DNA of 64,000 bases from Fluviispira multicolorata (lineage in GTDB: Bacteria; Bdellovibrionota_B; Oligoflexia; Silvanigrellales; Silvanigrellaceae): assembly GCF_009208585.1 (NCBI RefSeq), contig NZ_WFLN01000006.1:310001-374000 (forward strand), in the 5' to 3' direction. Below the pieces are notes generated by a model that was not told the DNA's origin, did not search any database, and saw nothing but the letters and a program-made list of their open reading frames with translations. Position numbers and translations under genes: made by a program. Below are positions 9,250 to 18,228 of this stretch, one piece after another. Position 1 is the first letter of the stretch; every line of letters begins with the position of its first letter.

Positions 9250-11745
9250 TCATATTTTAAATTCGATTATATTATCAGCGAATTTAGTAAATTCATCACG
9301 ATTTTCTACTAAAATAAAAGTCGCTCCTCGTTCTGTCATAACACGCATAAGTTCACCCAAAATATCAATATCTGGACCATGTAATCCAGTGCTGGGATGA
9401 GTTAGAATAAACCATGCTCCATCAAGTGTTGCTCTTTTTAATTCAATAGTTAAATTTAAACGCTGCAATTCTCCGCCACTTAAAGACTCCATCCCCTGCC
9501 CCAACTGAACATAACCTAAACCAAATTGGCATGCGCGTGCGACTTTACTTGCAATATGTTTATGATTTTCAAAAATTTCAAGAGCCTGATCAAGGGTTAA
9601 ATTCATAATATCTGCTAAATTTACACCTTTAAACCTTGGGAGCAGACTGCGCGAATTTAATTTTGCACCAAGGCAGATTTCACACTCAACTCGAACGGGC
9701 TGAGCATATCTTTGCGGAAGTTCAATATATCCCCTACCCTCACATTTATCACAACGACCAAGCTTAGAATTCCAAGAAAAATGACTTTCAGTTAATCCCA
9801 TAACCTGACTTGCAGGTAATTTTGCAAATAATTCACGTAAGGGAACTATAACATCTAATGCTGATGCCACACTGCGCCTTGAACTGCGCGTCATACTCCC
9901 AGGTTTCACATAACCAATTATATTAATAAATATATCGCCTACTTTATTAACTTTACAAAATTTTTCAAATTTAGGGAGATTTAAAGAATCAGTTTCAAGA
10001 TTTCTACCACCCATCGAGTAAAGAGCTGGAAGTAAGCAAATATCAAGAAAAGTTGACTTTCCGCTCCCTGATTCTCCTCTTAGAACTGTTATAACACCTT
10101 GTTTTATAGAGATATTTTTTGTTTTTAAGTTTCGCAAACAAATATCCGAAAATATAATAAGAGCAGACTCTTGCTTCTTCGGAGACATTTCTAATGAAAT
10201 ATCACTCTTCTTCACTTTTAAATTCTTCTTTACTTGCTTTGGTATTCTCACCGGCATGGATGGTGGAAGCTCAATCTTGGGCACAACTTTTTGCAATTGC
10301 TGCTTGGCAAGAAGGTCCTTTAAATGCTCGGGGTCAGTGGTTTTGGCAACTATTTGTCCACCATGCACACCTGCGCCCGGGCCCATTAAAAATAAAATCT
10401 CGCATTCAAAAAGAAAAGATGGGTGGTGTTCAACAGCGATTATGCTTGCGCCATCTTTTATAATTTCCTTAAATATTTGAATTATTTTTTTTACTTCATT
10501 TGTTGTTAATCCCTGACAAGGTTCATCAACCGCATACATAACTCCAGATAGTTTATTTGAAATCATAGAAGAGAGTCTTAATCTTTGTAAATCTCCAGGG
10601 GAAAGAGATGCACCCGATCGATTGAGAATTAAATGATTTAATCCAACTTTTTTTATGCTATTAATTGATCTGAAGACCTCTGAAAAAACTTTTTCTTTTG
10701 ATTTATCATTGAAAGAATAATTTTTTAAATCACTATCTATAAATTCATATAAATAATTCATGGTGAGTGAATGAATTTCTTCATAAGTTTTACCGCAAAC
10801 TCTTACAATTGGCCGTAGAGGATTGAGTCTCGTTCCATTACATAATTTACAGGGAAAGAGATCTGCAGGCAATCCACTCTGTTCACTCCCCTCCCCTTCA
10901 CATTTTTCACATTGACCAATTGATGAGTGACTAAAGTAACGAGGATCTATTTTAGGTGAACTTTCCCCACATTGAGGGCAACTAGACTTTGTATTAAATA
11001 TGAATATTTTATTTGCGTATTCTACTTTTAAAATACCCTTTCCATAGTCAAGTGCCTGAAATATAGCTCTATCAATTCGTTGTTTTTTATCATTACTAAT
11101 TAATAAAAAATCTATTATAATATCTATTGTATTAAGTTTTTTAGCATCAATATTTATTTTAATAGACTCGTCTTGTAAATCAAATATCTCTCCATTAATA
11201 CGCAGTTTTGAAAAACCAAGTTCTCTAAATTTTTCAATTTCATGTTTAAATAAACCTTTTCTTTTTTCAGCAATAGGAGCAATAAACATTATTTTTTTCG
11301 AATTGAATTCTTCTATTATTTTTTTTGAAACTTCATTAAACGACAAAGCTTTTAATGGTATATCACATTTTCTACAGAAAAATTCCCCAAAAGCAGCAAA
11401 ATAAACACGAAACAAATCAGATATTCCAGAAATTGTCCCGACTGTCGATATCTTACCTGCAACACCTTGTCTTTGTGAGAGACCAAGAGCAGGGGGCAAT
11501 CCTAAAATGGAACGAAAGCGTGGACGAGACATTTTTGCAAATTGAGAGCTTCCCATAACGTAGTATGAAGCCTGACTCGAGTCAGCAAAACGACGAAAAG
11601 CTTCTACATAGACTGTGTCAAAAACCAAACTACTTTTTCCAGAACCACTCACTCCAGTAAACACAACAAGCGAGTTTTTAGGAATGTCTACATCAATGTT
11701 TTTTAAATTATGCTCTTGAGCACCACGGACAGAAATGGTTTTCAC
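9250..11745 (-). CDS. UvrA-like excinuclease ABC subunit A paralogue with altered second ATPase site
   Basis: The order of motifs is that of UvrA: Walker A (GVSGSGKSSL), zinc ligands CPQCGESSPKIDP and CEKCEGEG, signature LSPGDLQRLRL and Walker B AVDEPCQGL. Then come a second Walker A (GESGSGKSTFL), zinc ligands CDKCEGRG and CEICLGAK, signature SLSGGELQRLNL and a final FILTHPSTGLH. UvrA recognises DNA damage with UvrB, but this copy is about 831 residues, some 100 shorter than the usual protein. The second Walker B reads T-H where D-E is expected, and the first signature reads SPGD instead of SGGE. I chose GTG at 11745 (AAAGG 7 nt upstream); GTG 11781 is also open. It may be a second UvrA with a special role such as tolerance to a DNA-binding compound. 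Whether a normal uvrA exists elsewhere is unknown. Confidence 0.8.
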   Translation of the reverse strand: MKTISVRGAQEHNLKNIDVDIPKNSLVVFTGVSGSGKSSLVFDTVYVEAFRRFADSSQASYYVMGSSQFAKMSRPRFRSILGLPPALGLSQRQGVAGKISTVGTISGISDLFRVYFAAFGEFFCRKCDIPLKALSFNEVSKKIIEEFNSKKIMFIAPIAEKRKGLFKHEIEKFRELGFSKLRINGEIFDLQDESIKINIDAKKLNTIDIIIDFLLISNDKKQRIDRAIFQALDYGKGILKVEYANKIFIFNTKSSCPQCGESSPKIDPRYFSHSSIGQCEKCEGEGSEQSGLPADLFPCKLCNGTRLNPLRPIVRVCGKTYEEIHSLTMNYLYEFIDSDLKNYSFNDKSKEKVFSEVFRSINSIKKVGLNHLILNRSGASLSPGDLQRLRLSSMISNKLSGVMYAVDEPCQGLTTNEVKKIIQIFKEIIKDGASIIAVEHHPSFLFECEILFLMGPGAGVHGGQIVAKTTDPEHLKDLLAKQQLQKVVPKIELPPSMPVRIPKQVKKNLKVKKSDISLEMSPKKQESALIIFSDICLRNLKTKNISIKQGVITVLRGESGSGKSTFLDICLLPALYSMGGRNLETDSLNLPKFEKFCKVNKVGDIFINIIGYVKPGSMTRSSRRSVASALDVIVPLRELFAKLPASQVMGLTESHFSWNSKLGRCDKCEGRGYIELPQRYAQPVRVECEICLGAKLNSRSLLPRFKGVNLADIMNLTLDQALEIFENHKHIASKVARACQFGLGYVQLGQGMESLSGGELQRLNLTIELKRATLDGAWFILTHPSTGLHGPDIDILGELMRVMTERGATFILVENRDEFTKFADNIIEFKI

Positions 11746-11870
11746 TCTGAAACCTTTCACTAGGGTTGACGAAATACACACCTATATACCACAATTATAA
11801 TTGCGCATCACTTGTGATCACAAACACGCTCAACGCACACCTTCTGATTTTTGAAGCCAAGGAAATGCAA
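11746..11870. promoter_or_regulatory. Divergent intergenic region, UvrA-like / AmgK-like
   Basis: With the preferred starts, 125 nt separate the two divergent genes, enough for promoters in both directions. No clear consensus promoter or operator was identified by eye. If the upstream alternative starts were used, the two coding regions would overlap at their 5' ends, another reason to prefer the internal starts. Confidence 0.4.
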
Positions 11871-13025
11871 ATGACAGGAATTTCTTCAATAGAAATGGAA
11901 TCGGATCAACTCATGCTTAGAATTCATGATTTTAAAATATTTAACGCAGAACAAGCAGTCAACATTCAAGAACCTATCTTATTACTCATAGCGGGCGATG
12001 CCAGTGATCGCAAATTTTTTAGATTGTTGAATGATCCAAAAAGTTTAATCTGCATGCAGTTCCCTAAATGGGAAGGTGGTTATGGAGGAGATCCTATCAG
12101 TTGGATAGGGATGCACAATGCACTCAGCCAAATGGAATTACCAATACCTCAGATTGTAGAAATAGATGAAACAAATTCATGTATTTGGACAGAGGACTTG
12201 GGTGATACTTTTTTAAGTTCAGCCTTAACTGAACCTGAATTAGATATCAAAAGTGTAAACTGTTCTGAAGTTATACAATTTTATAAAGATTCATTATCTC
12301 TTCTCGTAAAAGCACAATATCCAAAAGTGAAAATAGATCACCCTGCGGCGCAACGATATTTTGACTTTGATAAACTTTTCTATGAACTTAATTTTTTTGT
12401 CATTCATTTTTTAAATGGATTTTTACAATTAAATATCAGTGAGAATAATGATAATTATTCTGAATTATTTCAGGATATAAAACTGCTTGCAAATCGTCTT
12501 GACAGTTATGAAAGAGTTTTGTGTCATCGAGATTATCATGTAAGAAATATTATGATAAAAAATAAAAAAATATACTGGATAGATTTTCAAGATGCTAGAA
12601 TGGGTCCCCACACTTATGATGTTGTCAGTCTTGTAAGAGATAGTTATGTTAATATAACTTGGGAAACCCGAAAAGAACTTTTTAATTATTACTTAAATGA
12701 GCTCAATATTGCCCGTAGAAAAAATAATAAAAATATAATTTCTGAAAGTGATTTAAATTTAGAACTGCTACTGATGGGGTTACAAAGAAATATAAAGGCT
12801 ATAGGTAGCTTTGGTTATCTTGCCACAAAAAAAGGGAAAACAAATTATTTACAGTACGTAAAACATACTCTAAAAATTCTTAACTCAAAAGAAGCTCAAA
12901 TTCATGAAGAGACTGATCTAAAAATGATGTTACCTCAATTGTTTAATTTGTTAGAAAGCCTTTACACAGGTGATCTTTCTACAAAACTTGACGATCTTAT
13001 AACAAAATATACTTCTGAAAATTAA
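11871..13025 (+). CDS. amgK: AmgK-like cell-wall sugar kinase (APH family)
   Basis: The fold is that of aminoglycoside/choline phosphotransferases: an N-terminal GDASDRKFFRLL region, the catalytic loop CHRDYHVRNIM and the metal-binding DFQDARMGPHTYDVVSLVRD. The DFQDA-GP-TYD-VSLxRD form matches AmgK, which phosphorylates MurNAc/GlcNAc at the anomeric carbon, rather than antibiotic kinases. Its partner MurU-like gene starts 1 nt after this stop, which strongly supports a peptidoglycan-recycling pair that bypasses de novo UDP-MurNAc synthesis. I chose ATG 11871 because AAGGA (11859-11863) sits 7 nt upstream; a TTG at 11766 is also open. Substrate is inferred from family and neighbour. Confidence 0.75.
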   Translation: MTGISSIEMESDQLMLRIHDFKIFNAEQAVNIQEPILLLIAGDASDRKFFRLLNDPKSLICMQFPKWEGGYGGDPISWIGMHNALSQMELPIPQIVEIDETNSCIWTEDLGDTFLSSALTEPELDIKSVNCSEVIQFYKDSLSLLVKAQYPKVKIDHPAAQRYFDFDKLFYELNFFVIHFLNGFLQLNISENNDNYSELFQDIKLLANRLDSYERVLCHRDYHVRNIMIKNKKIYWIDFQDARMGPHTYDVVSLVRDSYVNITWETRKELFNYYLNELNIARRKNNKNIISESDLNLELLLMGLQRNIKAIGSFGYLATKKGKTNYLQYVKHTLKILNSKEAQIHEETDLKMMLPQLFNLLESLYTGDLSTKLDDLITKYTSEN

Positions 13026-13026
13026 T

Positions 13027-14046
13027 ATGACACATAAAATTGATACAAATAAATATATTCCAATTGTCTTATGCGCAGGATTTGGCAAACGACTTAAGCC
13101 ATTAACACGCTATTTACCTAAGGTAGTTTGTCCTATTTTAGACACCCCCATTTCTTTTATGAGTATAGAACTCTTTTTTAATGCTGGGTTTGAAAAAGTT
13201 CATTGCAACACCCATTATCTAAGTGAAGAAGTCAAAAATGAGCTGCAAATGACTGCTCAGAGCAGAGGCTATGACCCCACAAGAATTGTCTTTTGGCATG
13301 AAGATGAATTACTTGATACGGGCGGAGGTATAGCGCGAATATTTCATGAACTTGCTAAAAAAGATTCTAAAAATATAGAAAAAGATCTTATTATTGTTTC
13401 AGGAGACATTGCAGCTCAATTTCCAATAAACAATATGATTGATAAGTGGGAAAAAAGACAATCTGACGAATTAGCTCTCATGTGTACTAAAGAATTAAAT
13501 TATTTTCGCAAAGATGCCACATGGGTATCAAAAGATTTAAAATATATTTTAGGATTTGGAGAAAAGTTCCAATCTGATGAAGAAAAAATTGCACGTTTAT
13601 TCACAAATCATCAGATTTTAAGCCATAATATACTTCAAAACACTCCCGTTGAAAAAAAATCAAGCATTGATCTCTATTATAGAAGTGTACTTGCTAATAA
13701 ATTTAAAGTAATTCATCTTGATTATCCAATTGATAATTATTGGTTTGACATTGGAACTCCCAAACAATATCTTGAATGCATTCAATATTTTGACTCTATT
13801 GACAAAAAATTAACTAATAATATTGTTATTAACAATACACATTATACACCAAAATTAATAAAAGAAAAAATTAATAAATTTTTATTAGAGAACCCAAATT
13901 TCGAATTAGACAAAGAATCACTCTCTCAAAAAATTATTATTTGCCTAAATAATTTTGGACATAAAAAAAATAATATATTTATCCCTTTAAATTTTATTGA
14001 AGAAAATGAAGGAGATAATAATTTTATTTTATGCATAAAAAGTTAA
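13027..14046 (+). CDS. murU: MurU-like nucleotidyltransferase with C-terminal extension
   Basis: The N-terminal signature IVLCAGFGKRLKPLTRYLPK marks a sugar-1-phosphate nucleotidyltransferase; DTGGGIARIF, VSGDIAA and YWFDIGTPKQYLE complete the fold. In known pairs the enzyme makes UDP-MurNAc from MurNAc-1-phosphate supplied by AmgK. The gene begins 1 nt after the kinase gene, so translation is probably coupled. MurU proteins are usually about 220-230 residues; this one has 339. Roughly the last 85-90 residues after the DIGTP motif, rich in Asn and Lys, are extra and of unknown purpose. Sugar and nucleotide specificity are inferred from the pairing. Confidence 0.75.
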   Translation: MTHKIDTNKYIPIVLCAGFGKRLKPLTRYLPKVVCPILDTPISFMSIELFFNAGFEKVHCNTHYLSEEVKNELQMTAQSRGYDPTRIVFWHEDELLDTGGGIARIFHELAKKDSKNIEKDLIIVSGDIAAQFPINNMIDKWEKRQSDELALMCTKELNYFRKDATWVSKDLKYILGFGEKFQSDEEKIARLFTNHQILSHNILQNTPVEKKSSIDLYYRSVLANKFKVIHLDYPIDNYWFDIGTPKQYLECIQYFDSIDKKLTNNIVINNTHYTPKLIKEKINKFLLENPNFELDKESLSQKIIICLNNFGHKKNNIFIPLNFIEENEGDNNFILCIKS

Positions 14047-14056
14047 AATATATTAA

Positions 14057-14776
14057 CTACATTTCTGCCTTACTCTCTTTTGTTCCTTCATCCTCGTTTT
14101 GTTTTATCGGTGCAGCTGGTTGAATGATATTATCATTTCTAGTCTCAATTATTGAACTTGAAAATGAACTTGCATCTGCTGTCAGTGCTTTTGGTCTAAA
14201 ATAAATAACTTCACCAACTTTTAATTTATCTGGATTTGTAATTTGAGGATTTTCTTTCCAAAGAACTCGCCAGTCTTTTGCTTTACCAAAAACAGCTTTT
14301 GAAATATGTGTAAGAGTATCTCCCTTTTTTACAATAATTTTTGCTCTTGGAGCACCCTCATATGTTTCAGAGAATGTCTTTGTTTTATTTGTTAAACTAT
14401 AATAAATTACATCTCCAGCGTATATTTTGTGAGGATCTATTAAATTATTTAGTTCCGCAAGCTTAATCCACTCCTTTTTATCACCATATATTTTTTTTGC
14501 AATTATGGCTAAATTATCACCATCTTGTACATAATATGCAAGCATTATATTTTGATTTGTAGGTGGTACTAGACCCTCAGCATATTCTAAATTTTCATTC
14601 GTATTGTTTTTATTTTGAGAATTATCTATATTTTGCTCTTGCTTTGATGGCCCATCTTTTTGCTCTTGATTATTTGATACACATCCAAACATTGCCATGC
14701 TAATGATCAGACACATTATAAGCAATTTGAGATTCTTATAAAATGAACTCATTTTTTGCATAATAAATTTCTTCAT
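14057..14776 (-). CDS. Lipoprotein with two LysM domains
   Basis: A lipoprotein signal ends at MAMFGC, with Cys near residue 32, so the protein should be anchored to a membrane. After a polar Gln/Asn/Lys-rich linker come two LysM modules. The first begins YYVQDGDNLAIIAKKIYGD and ends YAGDVIYY; the second begins IIVKKGDTLTHISKAVFGK and ends KVGEVIYFRP. LysM binds the glycan backbone of peptidoglycan, so the likely role is to tether something to the cell wall. No enzymatic domain is visible and the C-terminus is polar. The start ATG 14776 has AAGGGA upstream; internal Met residues are possible alternatives. It diverges from the dcw cluster. Confidence 0.8.
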   Translation of the reverse strand: MKKFIMQKMSSFYKNLKLLIMCLIISMAMFGCVSNNQEQKDGPSKQEQNIDNSQNKNNTNENLEYAEGLVPPTNQNIMLAYYVQDGDNLAIIAKKIYGDKKEWIKLAELNNLIDPHKIYAGDVIYYSLTNKTKTFSETYEGAPRAKIIVKKGDTLTHISKAVFGKAKDWRVLWKENPQITNPDKLKVGEVIYFRPKALTADASSFSSSIIETRNDNIIQPAAPIKQNEDEGTKESKAEM

Positions 14777-14943
14777 GGCACATTTATCCCTTAAGCAGTG
14801 AACTTCTTTTGCTGGTTCATTATCGGACTTGCTAAAATGAAGTTGAATGCTTTAGGCACAAAAGAGAGTGCCACGCTTTTGACAAGATGTTAAAACCATA
14901 GCACAACATTATATACCTACGTTAGAAAATAAAGAGGTTATCA

Positions 14944-16017
14944 TTGAAACACGAGTTTCTTCATACAACAGTTTTAAAAGCCGAAACCATAGAACATGTT
15001 CTTCCTTCAGAAAAACTTTTACAATCACTCAAATCCGATAGTTCTAAAAATCTAATATATGTCGATTGCACCTTAGGCGGAGCTGGTCACTCAATTCAAT
15101 TAATTGAAATATTTGCAGAAAGAAATTTATTTCAAAACTTTGATTTAACTCTAATTGCCTTTGACCATGATGATAACGCAATAAATCATGCAAAAATACT
15201 TTTAAATAAGCTAAAAGAGAAATATAATAGATTTCATTTTCATATTTTTAATGAAAATTTCGGCAATGTCAAATCTGCTATAGAAACTCATTTTCCAAAC
15301 CAAAAAATACATGGATTGATTGCTGACTTTGGTGTGAGCTCACCTCAACTTGATTGGGCTGAAAGAGGCTTTTCTATTCACCACGAAGGCCCATTAGATA
15401 TGCGAATGAACCCTCAAGAAAATTTTACTGCCCTAGATATTTTGAACAATTATTCAGAAAAAGATCTCACTCGAATCTTCTTTGATTATGGAGAAGAGCC
15501 AAAGGCACGCAAACTTGCTAAAGCAATTATTCAAGATCGTAAAATTGGAAAACTTCAAATTACAAATACGGTAGAATTTGCTGCATATATTAAAAGAATT
15601 CTCGCATATCCAAAAGGTAAAGTACACCCTGCCACACGCACTTTTCAAGCACTGCGAATAGAAGTGAACAATGAACTTGCTTCCATTGAAAATTTACTTC
15701 AAGATCTCCCAAAAGTGATTCATCCAAATGGAAAAACAGGTTTTATCTCATTCCACTCACTTGAAGACAGGATAGTAAAGCATGCAATGCGAAATTGGCA
15801 AAAAGGAAAAAATGCAAAAGAAAAAATGGAAGAGAAAAAAGAACACAATATCCCCTTGCATCTCATGATTCATTTAGAAGAAAATCAAAGTAAAGGATTT
15901 GGTAAAGAAATACCAAGAGGCGGCATAGTTGCTTCAGAAGAAGAATGCAAAAGGAACAATCGTTCTCGCTCAGCAAGATTGCGCTGTTTTGAGTTTTGCT
16001 TTTCCTTGGAGACATAA
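14944..16017 (+). CDS. rsmH: 16S rRNA (cytosine-N4)-methyltransferase RsmH
   Basis: RsmH (MraW) methylates C1402 of 16S rRNA with S-adenosylmethionine and is the usual first or second gene of dcw clusters. Visible motifs are the SAM-binding DCTLGGAGHS, GLIADFGVSSPQLDWAERGF with the following DMRMNP, KVHPATRTFQALRIEVNNEL and ISFHSLEDRIVKH. At 357 residues it is longer than the usual 310 or so, with extra sequence in the N-terminal third and near 280-300. The start is TTG 14944 with AGAGG upstream. The usual mraZ is not present; the gene is preceded by a 167-nt divergent region. It is followed by ftsL 3 nt after its stop. Confidence 0.95.
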   Translation: MKHEFLHTTVLKAETIEHVLPSEKLLQSLKSDSSKNLIYVDCTLGGAGHSIQLIEIFAERNLFQNFDLTLIAFDHDDNAINHAKILLNKLKEKYNRFHFHIFNENFGNVKSAIETHFPNQKIHGLIADFGVSSPQLDWAERGFSIHHEGPLDMRMNPQENFTALDILNNYSEKDLTRIFFDYGEEPKARKLAKAIIQDRKIGKLQITNTVEFAAYIKRILAYPKGKVHPATRTFQALRIEVNNELASIENLLQDLPKVIHPNGKTGFISFHSLEDRIVKHAMRNWQKGKNAKEKMEEKKEHNIPLHLMIHLEENQSKGFGKEIPRGGIVASEEECKRNNRSRSARLRCFEFCFSLET

Positions 16018-16020
16018 TAA

Positions 16021-16320
16021 ATGATGAAACTATTCAAGCAATTCGATGCAATCATTGCAATTATTTTTCTTACAATTCTTGTAGGAGTGGTTGTAATAAC
16101 AATGAGATCAAAGACTTATTCAGTAGGATATGAAATCGCATCTCTTAAAGCCAAAGAAAAATCTTTGAGACAAAGACAGGTAGAACTCCAATCTGAGCTT
16201 GCAGCAACCGAAAGAACAGTGCGCGACAATCTTCTTGCTCAAAAAGATAAAACAGGTAAACCAAAATATATATTACCAGACCCAAAACGTGTTATGAGAA
16301 TGGATCAAACATTGCATTAA
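16021..16320 (+). CDS. ftsL: Cell division protein FtsL
   Basis: A 99-residue protein with a short N-terminus, one membrane segment (AIIAIIFLTILVGVVVITM) and an outer coiled-coil-like part (LKAKEKSLRQRQVELQSEL). This is the layout of FtsL, which joins FtsQ and FtsB at the septum and activates FtsWI. FtsL proteins are poorly conserved, so identification rests on topology, size and position between rsmH and ftsI. GGAG lies before the ATG. Confidence 0.8.
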   Translation: MMKLFKQFDAIIAIIFLTILVGVVVITMRSKTYSVGYEIASLKAKEKSLRQRQVELQSELAATERTVRDNLLAQKDKTGKPKYILPDPKRVMRMDQTLH

Positions 16321-16337
16321 CTCTATAGGTAAATAAA

Positions 16338-18224
16338 GTGGCAAATAAAACTGAAAGTAACAGTCGTTTGTTTGTTAGATTAAAATATATATTAATTCCG
16401 CCTACAGTTTATAATATCCCAAATTATCGCATACGCGCTTATGCAATGGGTTTTATAAGCTGTATTTTTTTGTTTTTAATCCTTATTCGATACGCTTGGA
16501 TAAGCTTTTTTCCAACTCCTCTCAGAAATAAACTTGTTGAAACAGCTTCAAAACAATTTGAAACAGTACTCACTTTAGCCAAACCCAGAGCAACTATCAC
16601 CGATAGAAACGGTAGAATATTAGCAGTAAGCGTTTCAAGACCAAGTCTTTTTTTACTTACAAAAAAAATGCCTACAGATCCTGAGTTTTTAGAAAAGGTT
16701 TCTAAGCAAATAAATATTCCAAAAGAACAATTATATAATTATATAAATGAAAAAAGAAACTTTATTTGGCTAAAAAGGCAAATGAGTTTAAGTGAATTCC
16801 ATAAAATGGGCTCCCTTAAAAAGTGGCAAGATTTTATTGGCGTTGTTGATGAACCAAAAAGATTTTATCCTGAAAAAGAGATTGCATCTCAATTAATTGG
16901 TTTTGTGGGTACTGAGGGGAATGGTCTTGAAGGAATAGAAAAAATTTACAATTCTCGTCTAAATATTAAACCAACTAAAATAGAAGTAATGCGCGATGCA
17001 CGTGGAAGACTCGTTATGGTTACCCCAAATAATGCATCCAAACCAGAAACATTGAGTCAAAGCTTAAAACTTTCAATCGATATTTCAATTCAAGAGTTTG
17101 CACAAAACGCTTTAAAAGAAGGAGTTGTAAGAGCAAAAGCAAAAGGCGGAAGCGCAATTGTAATGGATGTTAAAACAGGAGAAATTCTTGCAATTGCAAG
17201 TTACCCTTCTTATGATTTAAACTCCCCCCCTGAAAATGATCCCTCAGCAAGACGCTTTCGCCCCATCATGGATGCAATTGAACTTGGATCAGTCGTAAAA
17301 CCAATGTGGATTGCCAAAGCTCTCGACATGGGCGTGATAAATTCAGAATCTAAAATTTATGCTGAGAATGGTAAAATGGCACTTCTTGGAGGCTATATCC
17401 ATGACACACATGCGCATGGCTGGCTCACTCCTGAAGAAATATTGAAAGTAAGTAGCAATATTGGCGCATATAAAGTTGTACAAAAAATAGGGCGTGAAAA
17501 TTTTTATGATTCTCTCATGAAAATTGGATTTGGCCGCCAACCAGGCACAGGAATTCCCGGTGAGTGGGGAGGGAGAATTAAAAAAACTGAAAATTGGCGT
17601 GAAATGAATTTTGCAAATATGGCCTTTGGACAAGGCTTTGCCATATCTCCATTACAGCTTGCTCATGGACTATCAATCATTGTGGGTGGAGGAACAGACC
17701 ATGGAGTTAATTTACTTGCAGTTGATGAAGTAAGACAAATAAAAAATGAAAATCCTCCATTGCAATTCATTAAACCAGAAACCAGTCGACTTATTTCTCA
17801 AATGATGCAATCCGTTGTTGAGGAAAATGGAGGAACAGGTTCACCTGCACGCATACCTGGCGTGTTAGTTGCGGGAAAAACAGGCACGGCCCAAATTTGG
17901 TCAAATAAAGATCGTGCTTACTCTGGCAGAACCGCAGTCTTTGAAGGAATTATTCCTGCAAATGATCCAAAACTTGCTATTGTTGTTGTAATTGATGAAG
18001 CTAGCATTAGACCTGCTTATGGAGGACCTCTTGCAGGACCCGTATTTGCAGATATTGGAAAAAAAACCGTTCAATATTTAAACTCACAAGGCATATTTAA
18101 CGTAAAGCCGTATGAAAACGCATATCTCAAAAAATTCAAACCTAATAATCCATCCTCTCTTAAGAGAAGGACATCAGCTGTCTCAGCTTTCGGATCTTCA
18201 GAGAATTCCAAAAAGGAACATTAG
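16338..18224 (+). CDS. ftsI: Septal peptidoglycan transpeptidase FtsI (PBP3)
   Basis: FtsI cross-links peptidoglycan at the septum. It has a single N-terminal membrane anchor (FISCIFLFLILIRYAWISFF), a pedestal domain containing RATITDRNGRILAVSV, and a penicillin-binding transpeptidase domain. Active-site motifs are SVVK near residue 318, SSN near 372 and KTGTA near 514. The 628-residue length is typical. Translation begins at GTG 16338 with AGG upstream. The C-terminal tail after about residue 590 is basic and polar. No PASTA domain is present, as expected for a Gram-negative type. It sits between ftsL and murE with short gaps. Confidence 0.95.
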   Translation: MANKTESNSRLFVRLKYILIPPTVYNIPNYRIRAYAMGFISCIFLFLILIRYAWISFFPTPLRNKLVETASKQFETVLTLAKPRATITDRNGRILAVSVSRPSLFLLTKKMPTDPEFLEKVSKQINIPKEQLYNYINEKRNFIWLKRQMSLSEFHKMGSLKKWQDFIGVVDEPKRFYPEKEIASQLIGFVGTEGNGLEGIEKIYNSRLNIKPTKIEVMRDARGRLVMVTPNNASKPETLSQSLKLSIDISIQEFAQNALKEGVVRAKAKGGSAIVMDVKTGEILAIASYPSYDLNSPPENDPSARRFRPIMDAIELGSVVKPMWIAKALDMGVINSESKIYAENGKMALLGGYIHDTHAHGWLTPEEILKVSSNIGAYKVVQKIGRENFYDSLMKIGFGRQPGTGIPGEWGGRIKKTENWREMNFANMAFGQGFAISPLQLAHGLSIIVGGGTDHGVNLLAVDEVRQIKNENPPLQFIKPETSRLISQMMQSVVEENGGTGSPARIPGVLVAGKTGTAQIWSNKDRAYSGRTAVFEGIIPANDPKLAIVVVIDEASIRPAYGGPLAGPVFADIGKKTVQYLNSQGIFNVKPYENAYLKKFKPNNPSSLKRRTSAVSAFGSSENSKKEH

Positions 18225-18228
18225 AAAA

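Noticed and set aside
11871..13025. APH-fold kinase as an aminoglycoside-resistance gene
   Set aside because: The DFQDARMGP form and the coupled MurU-like gene point to AmgK.
14879..14912. TTGACA with a TATAT box upstream of rsmH as a sigma-70 promoter
   Set aside because: The spacing between TTGACA and the nearest -10-like sequence is about 22 nt, too long for a confident call.
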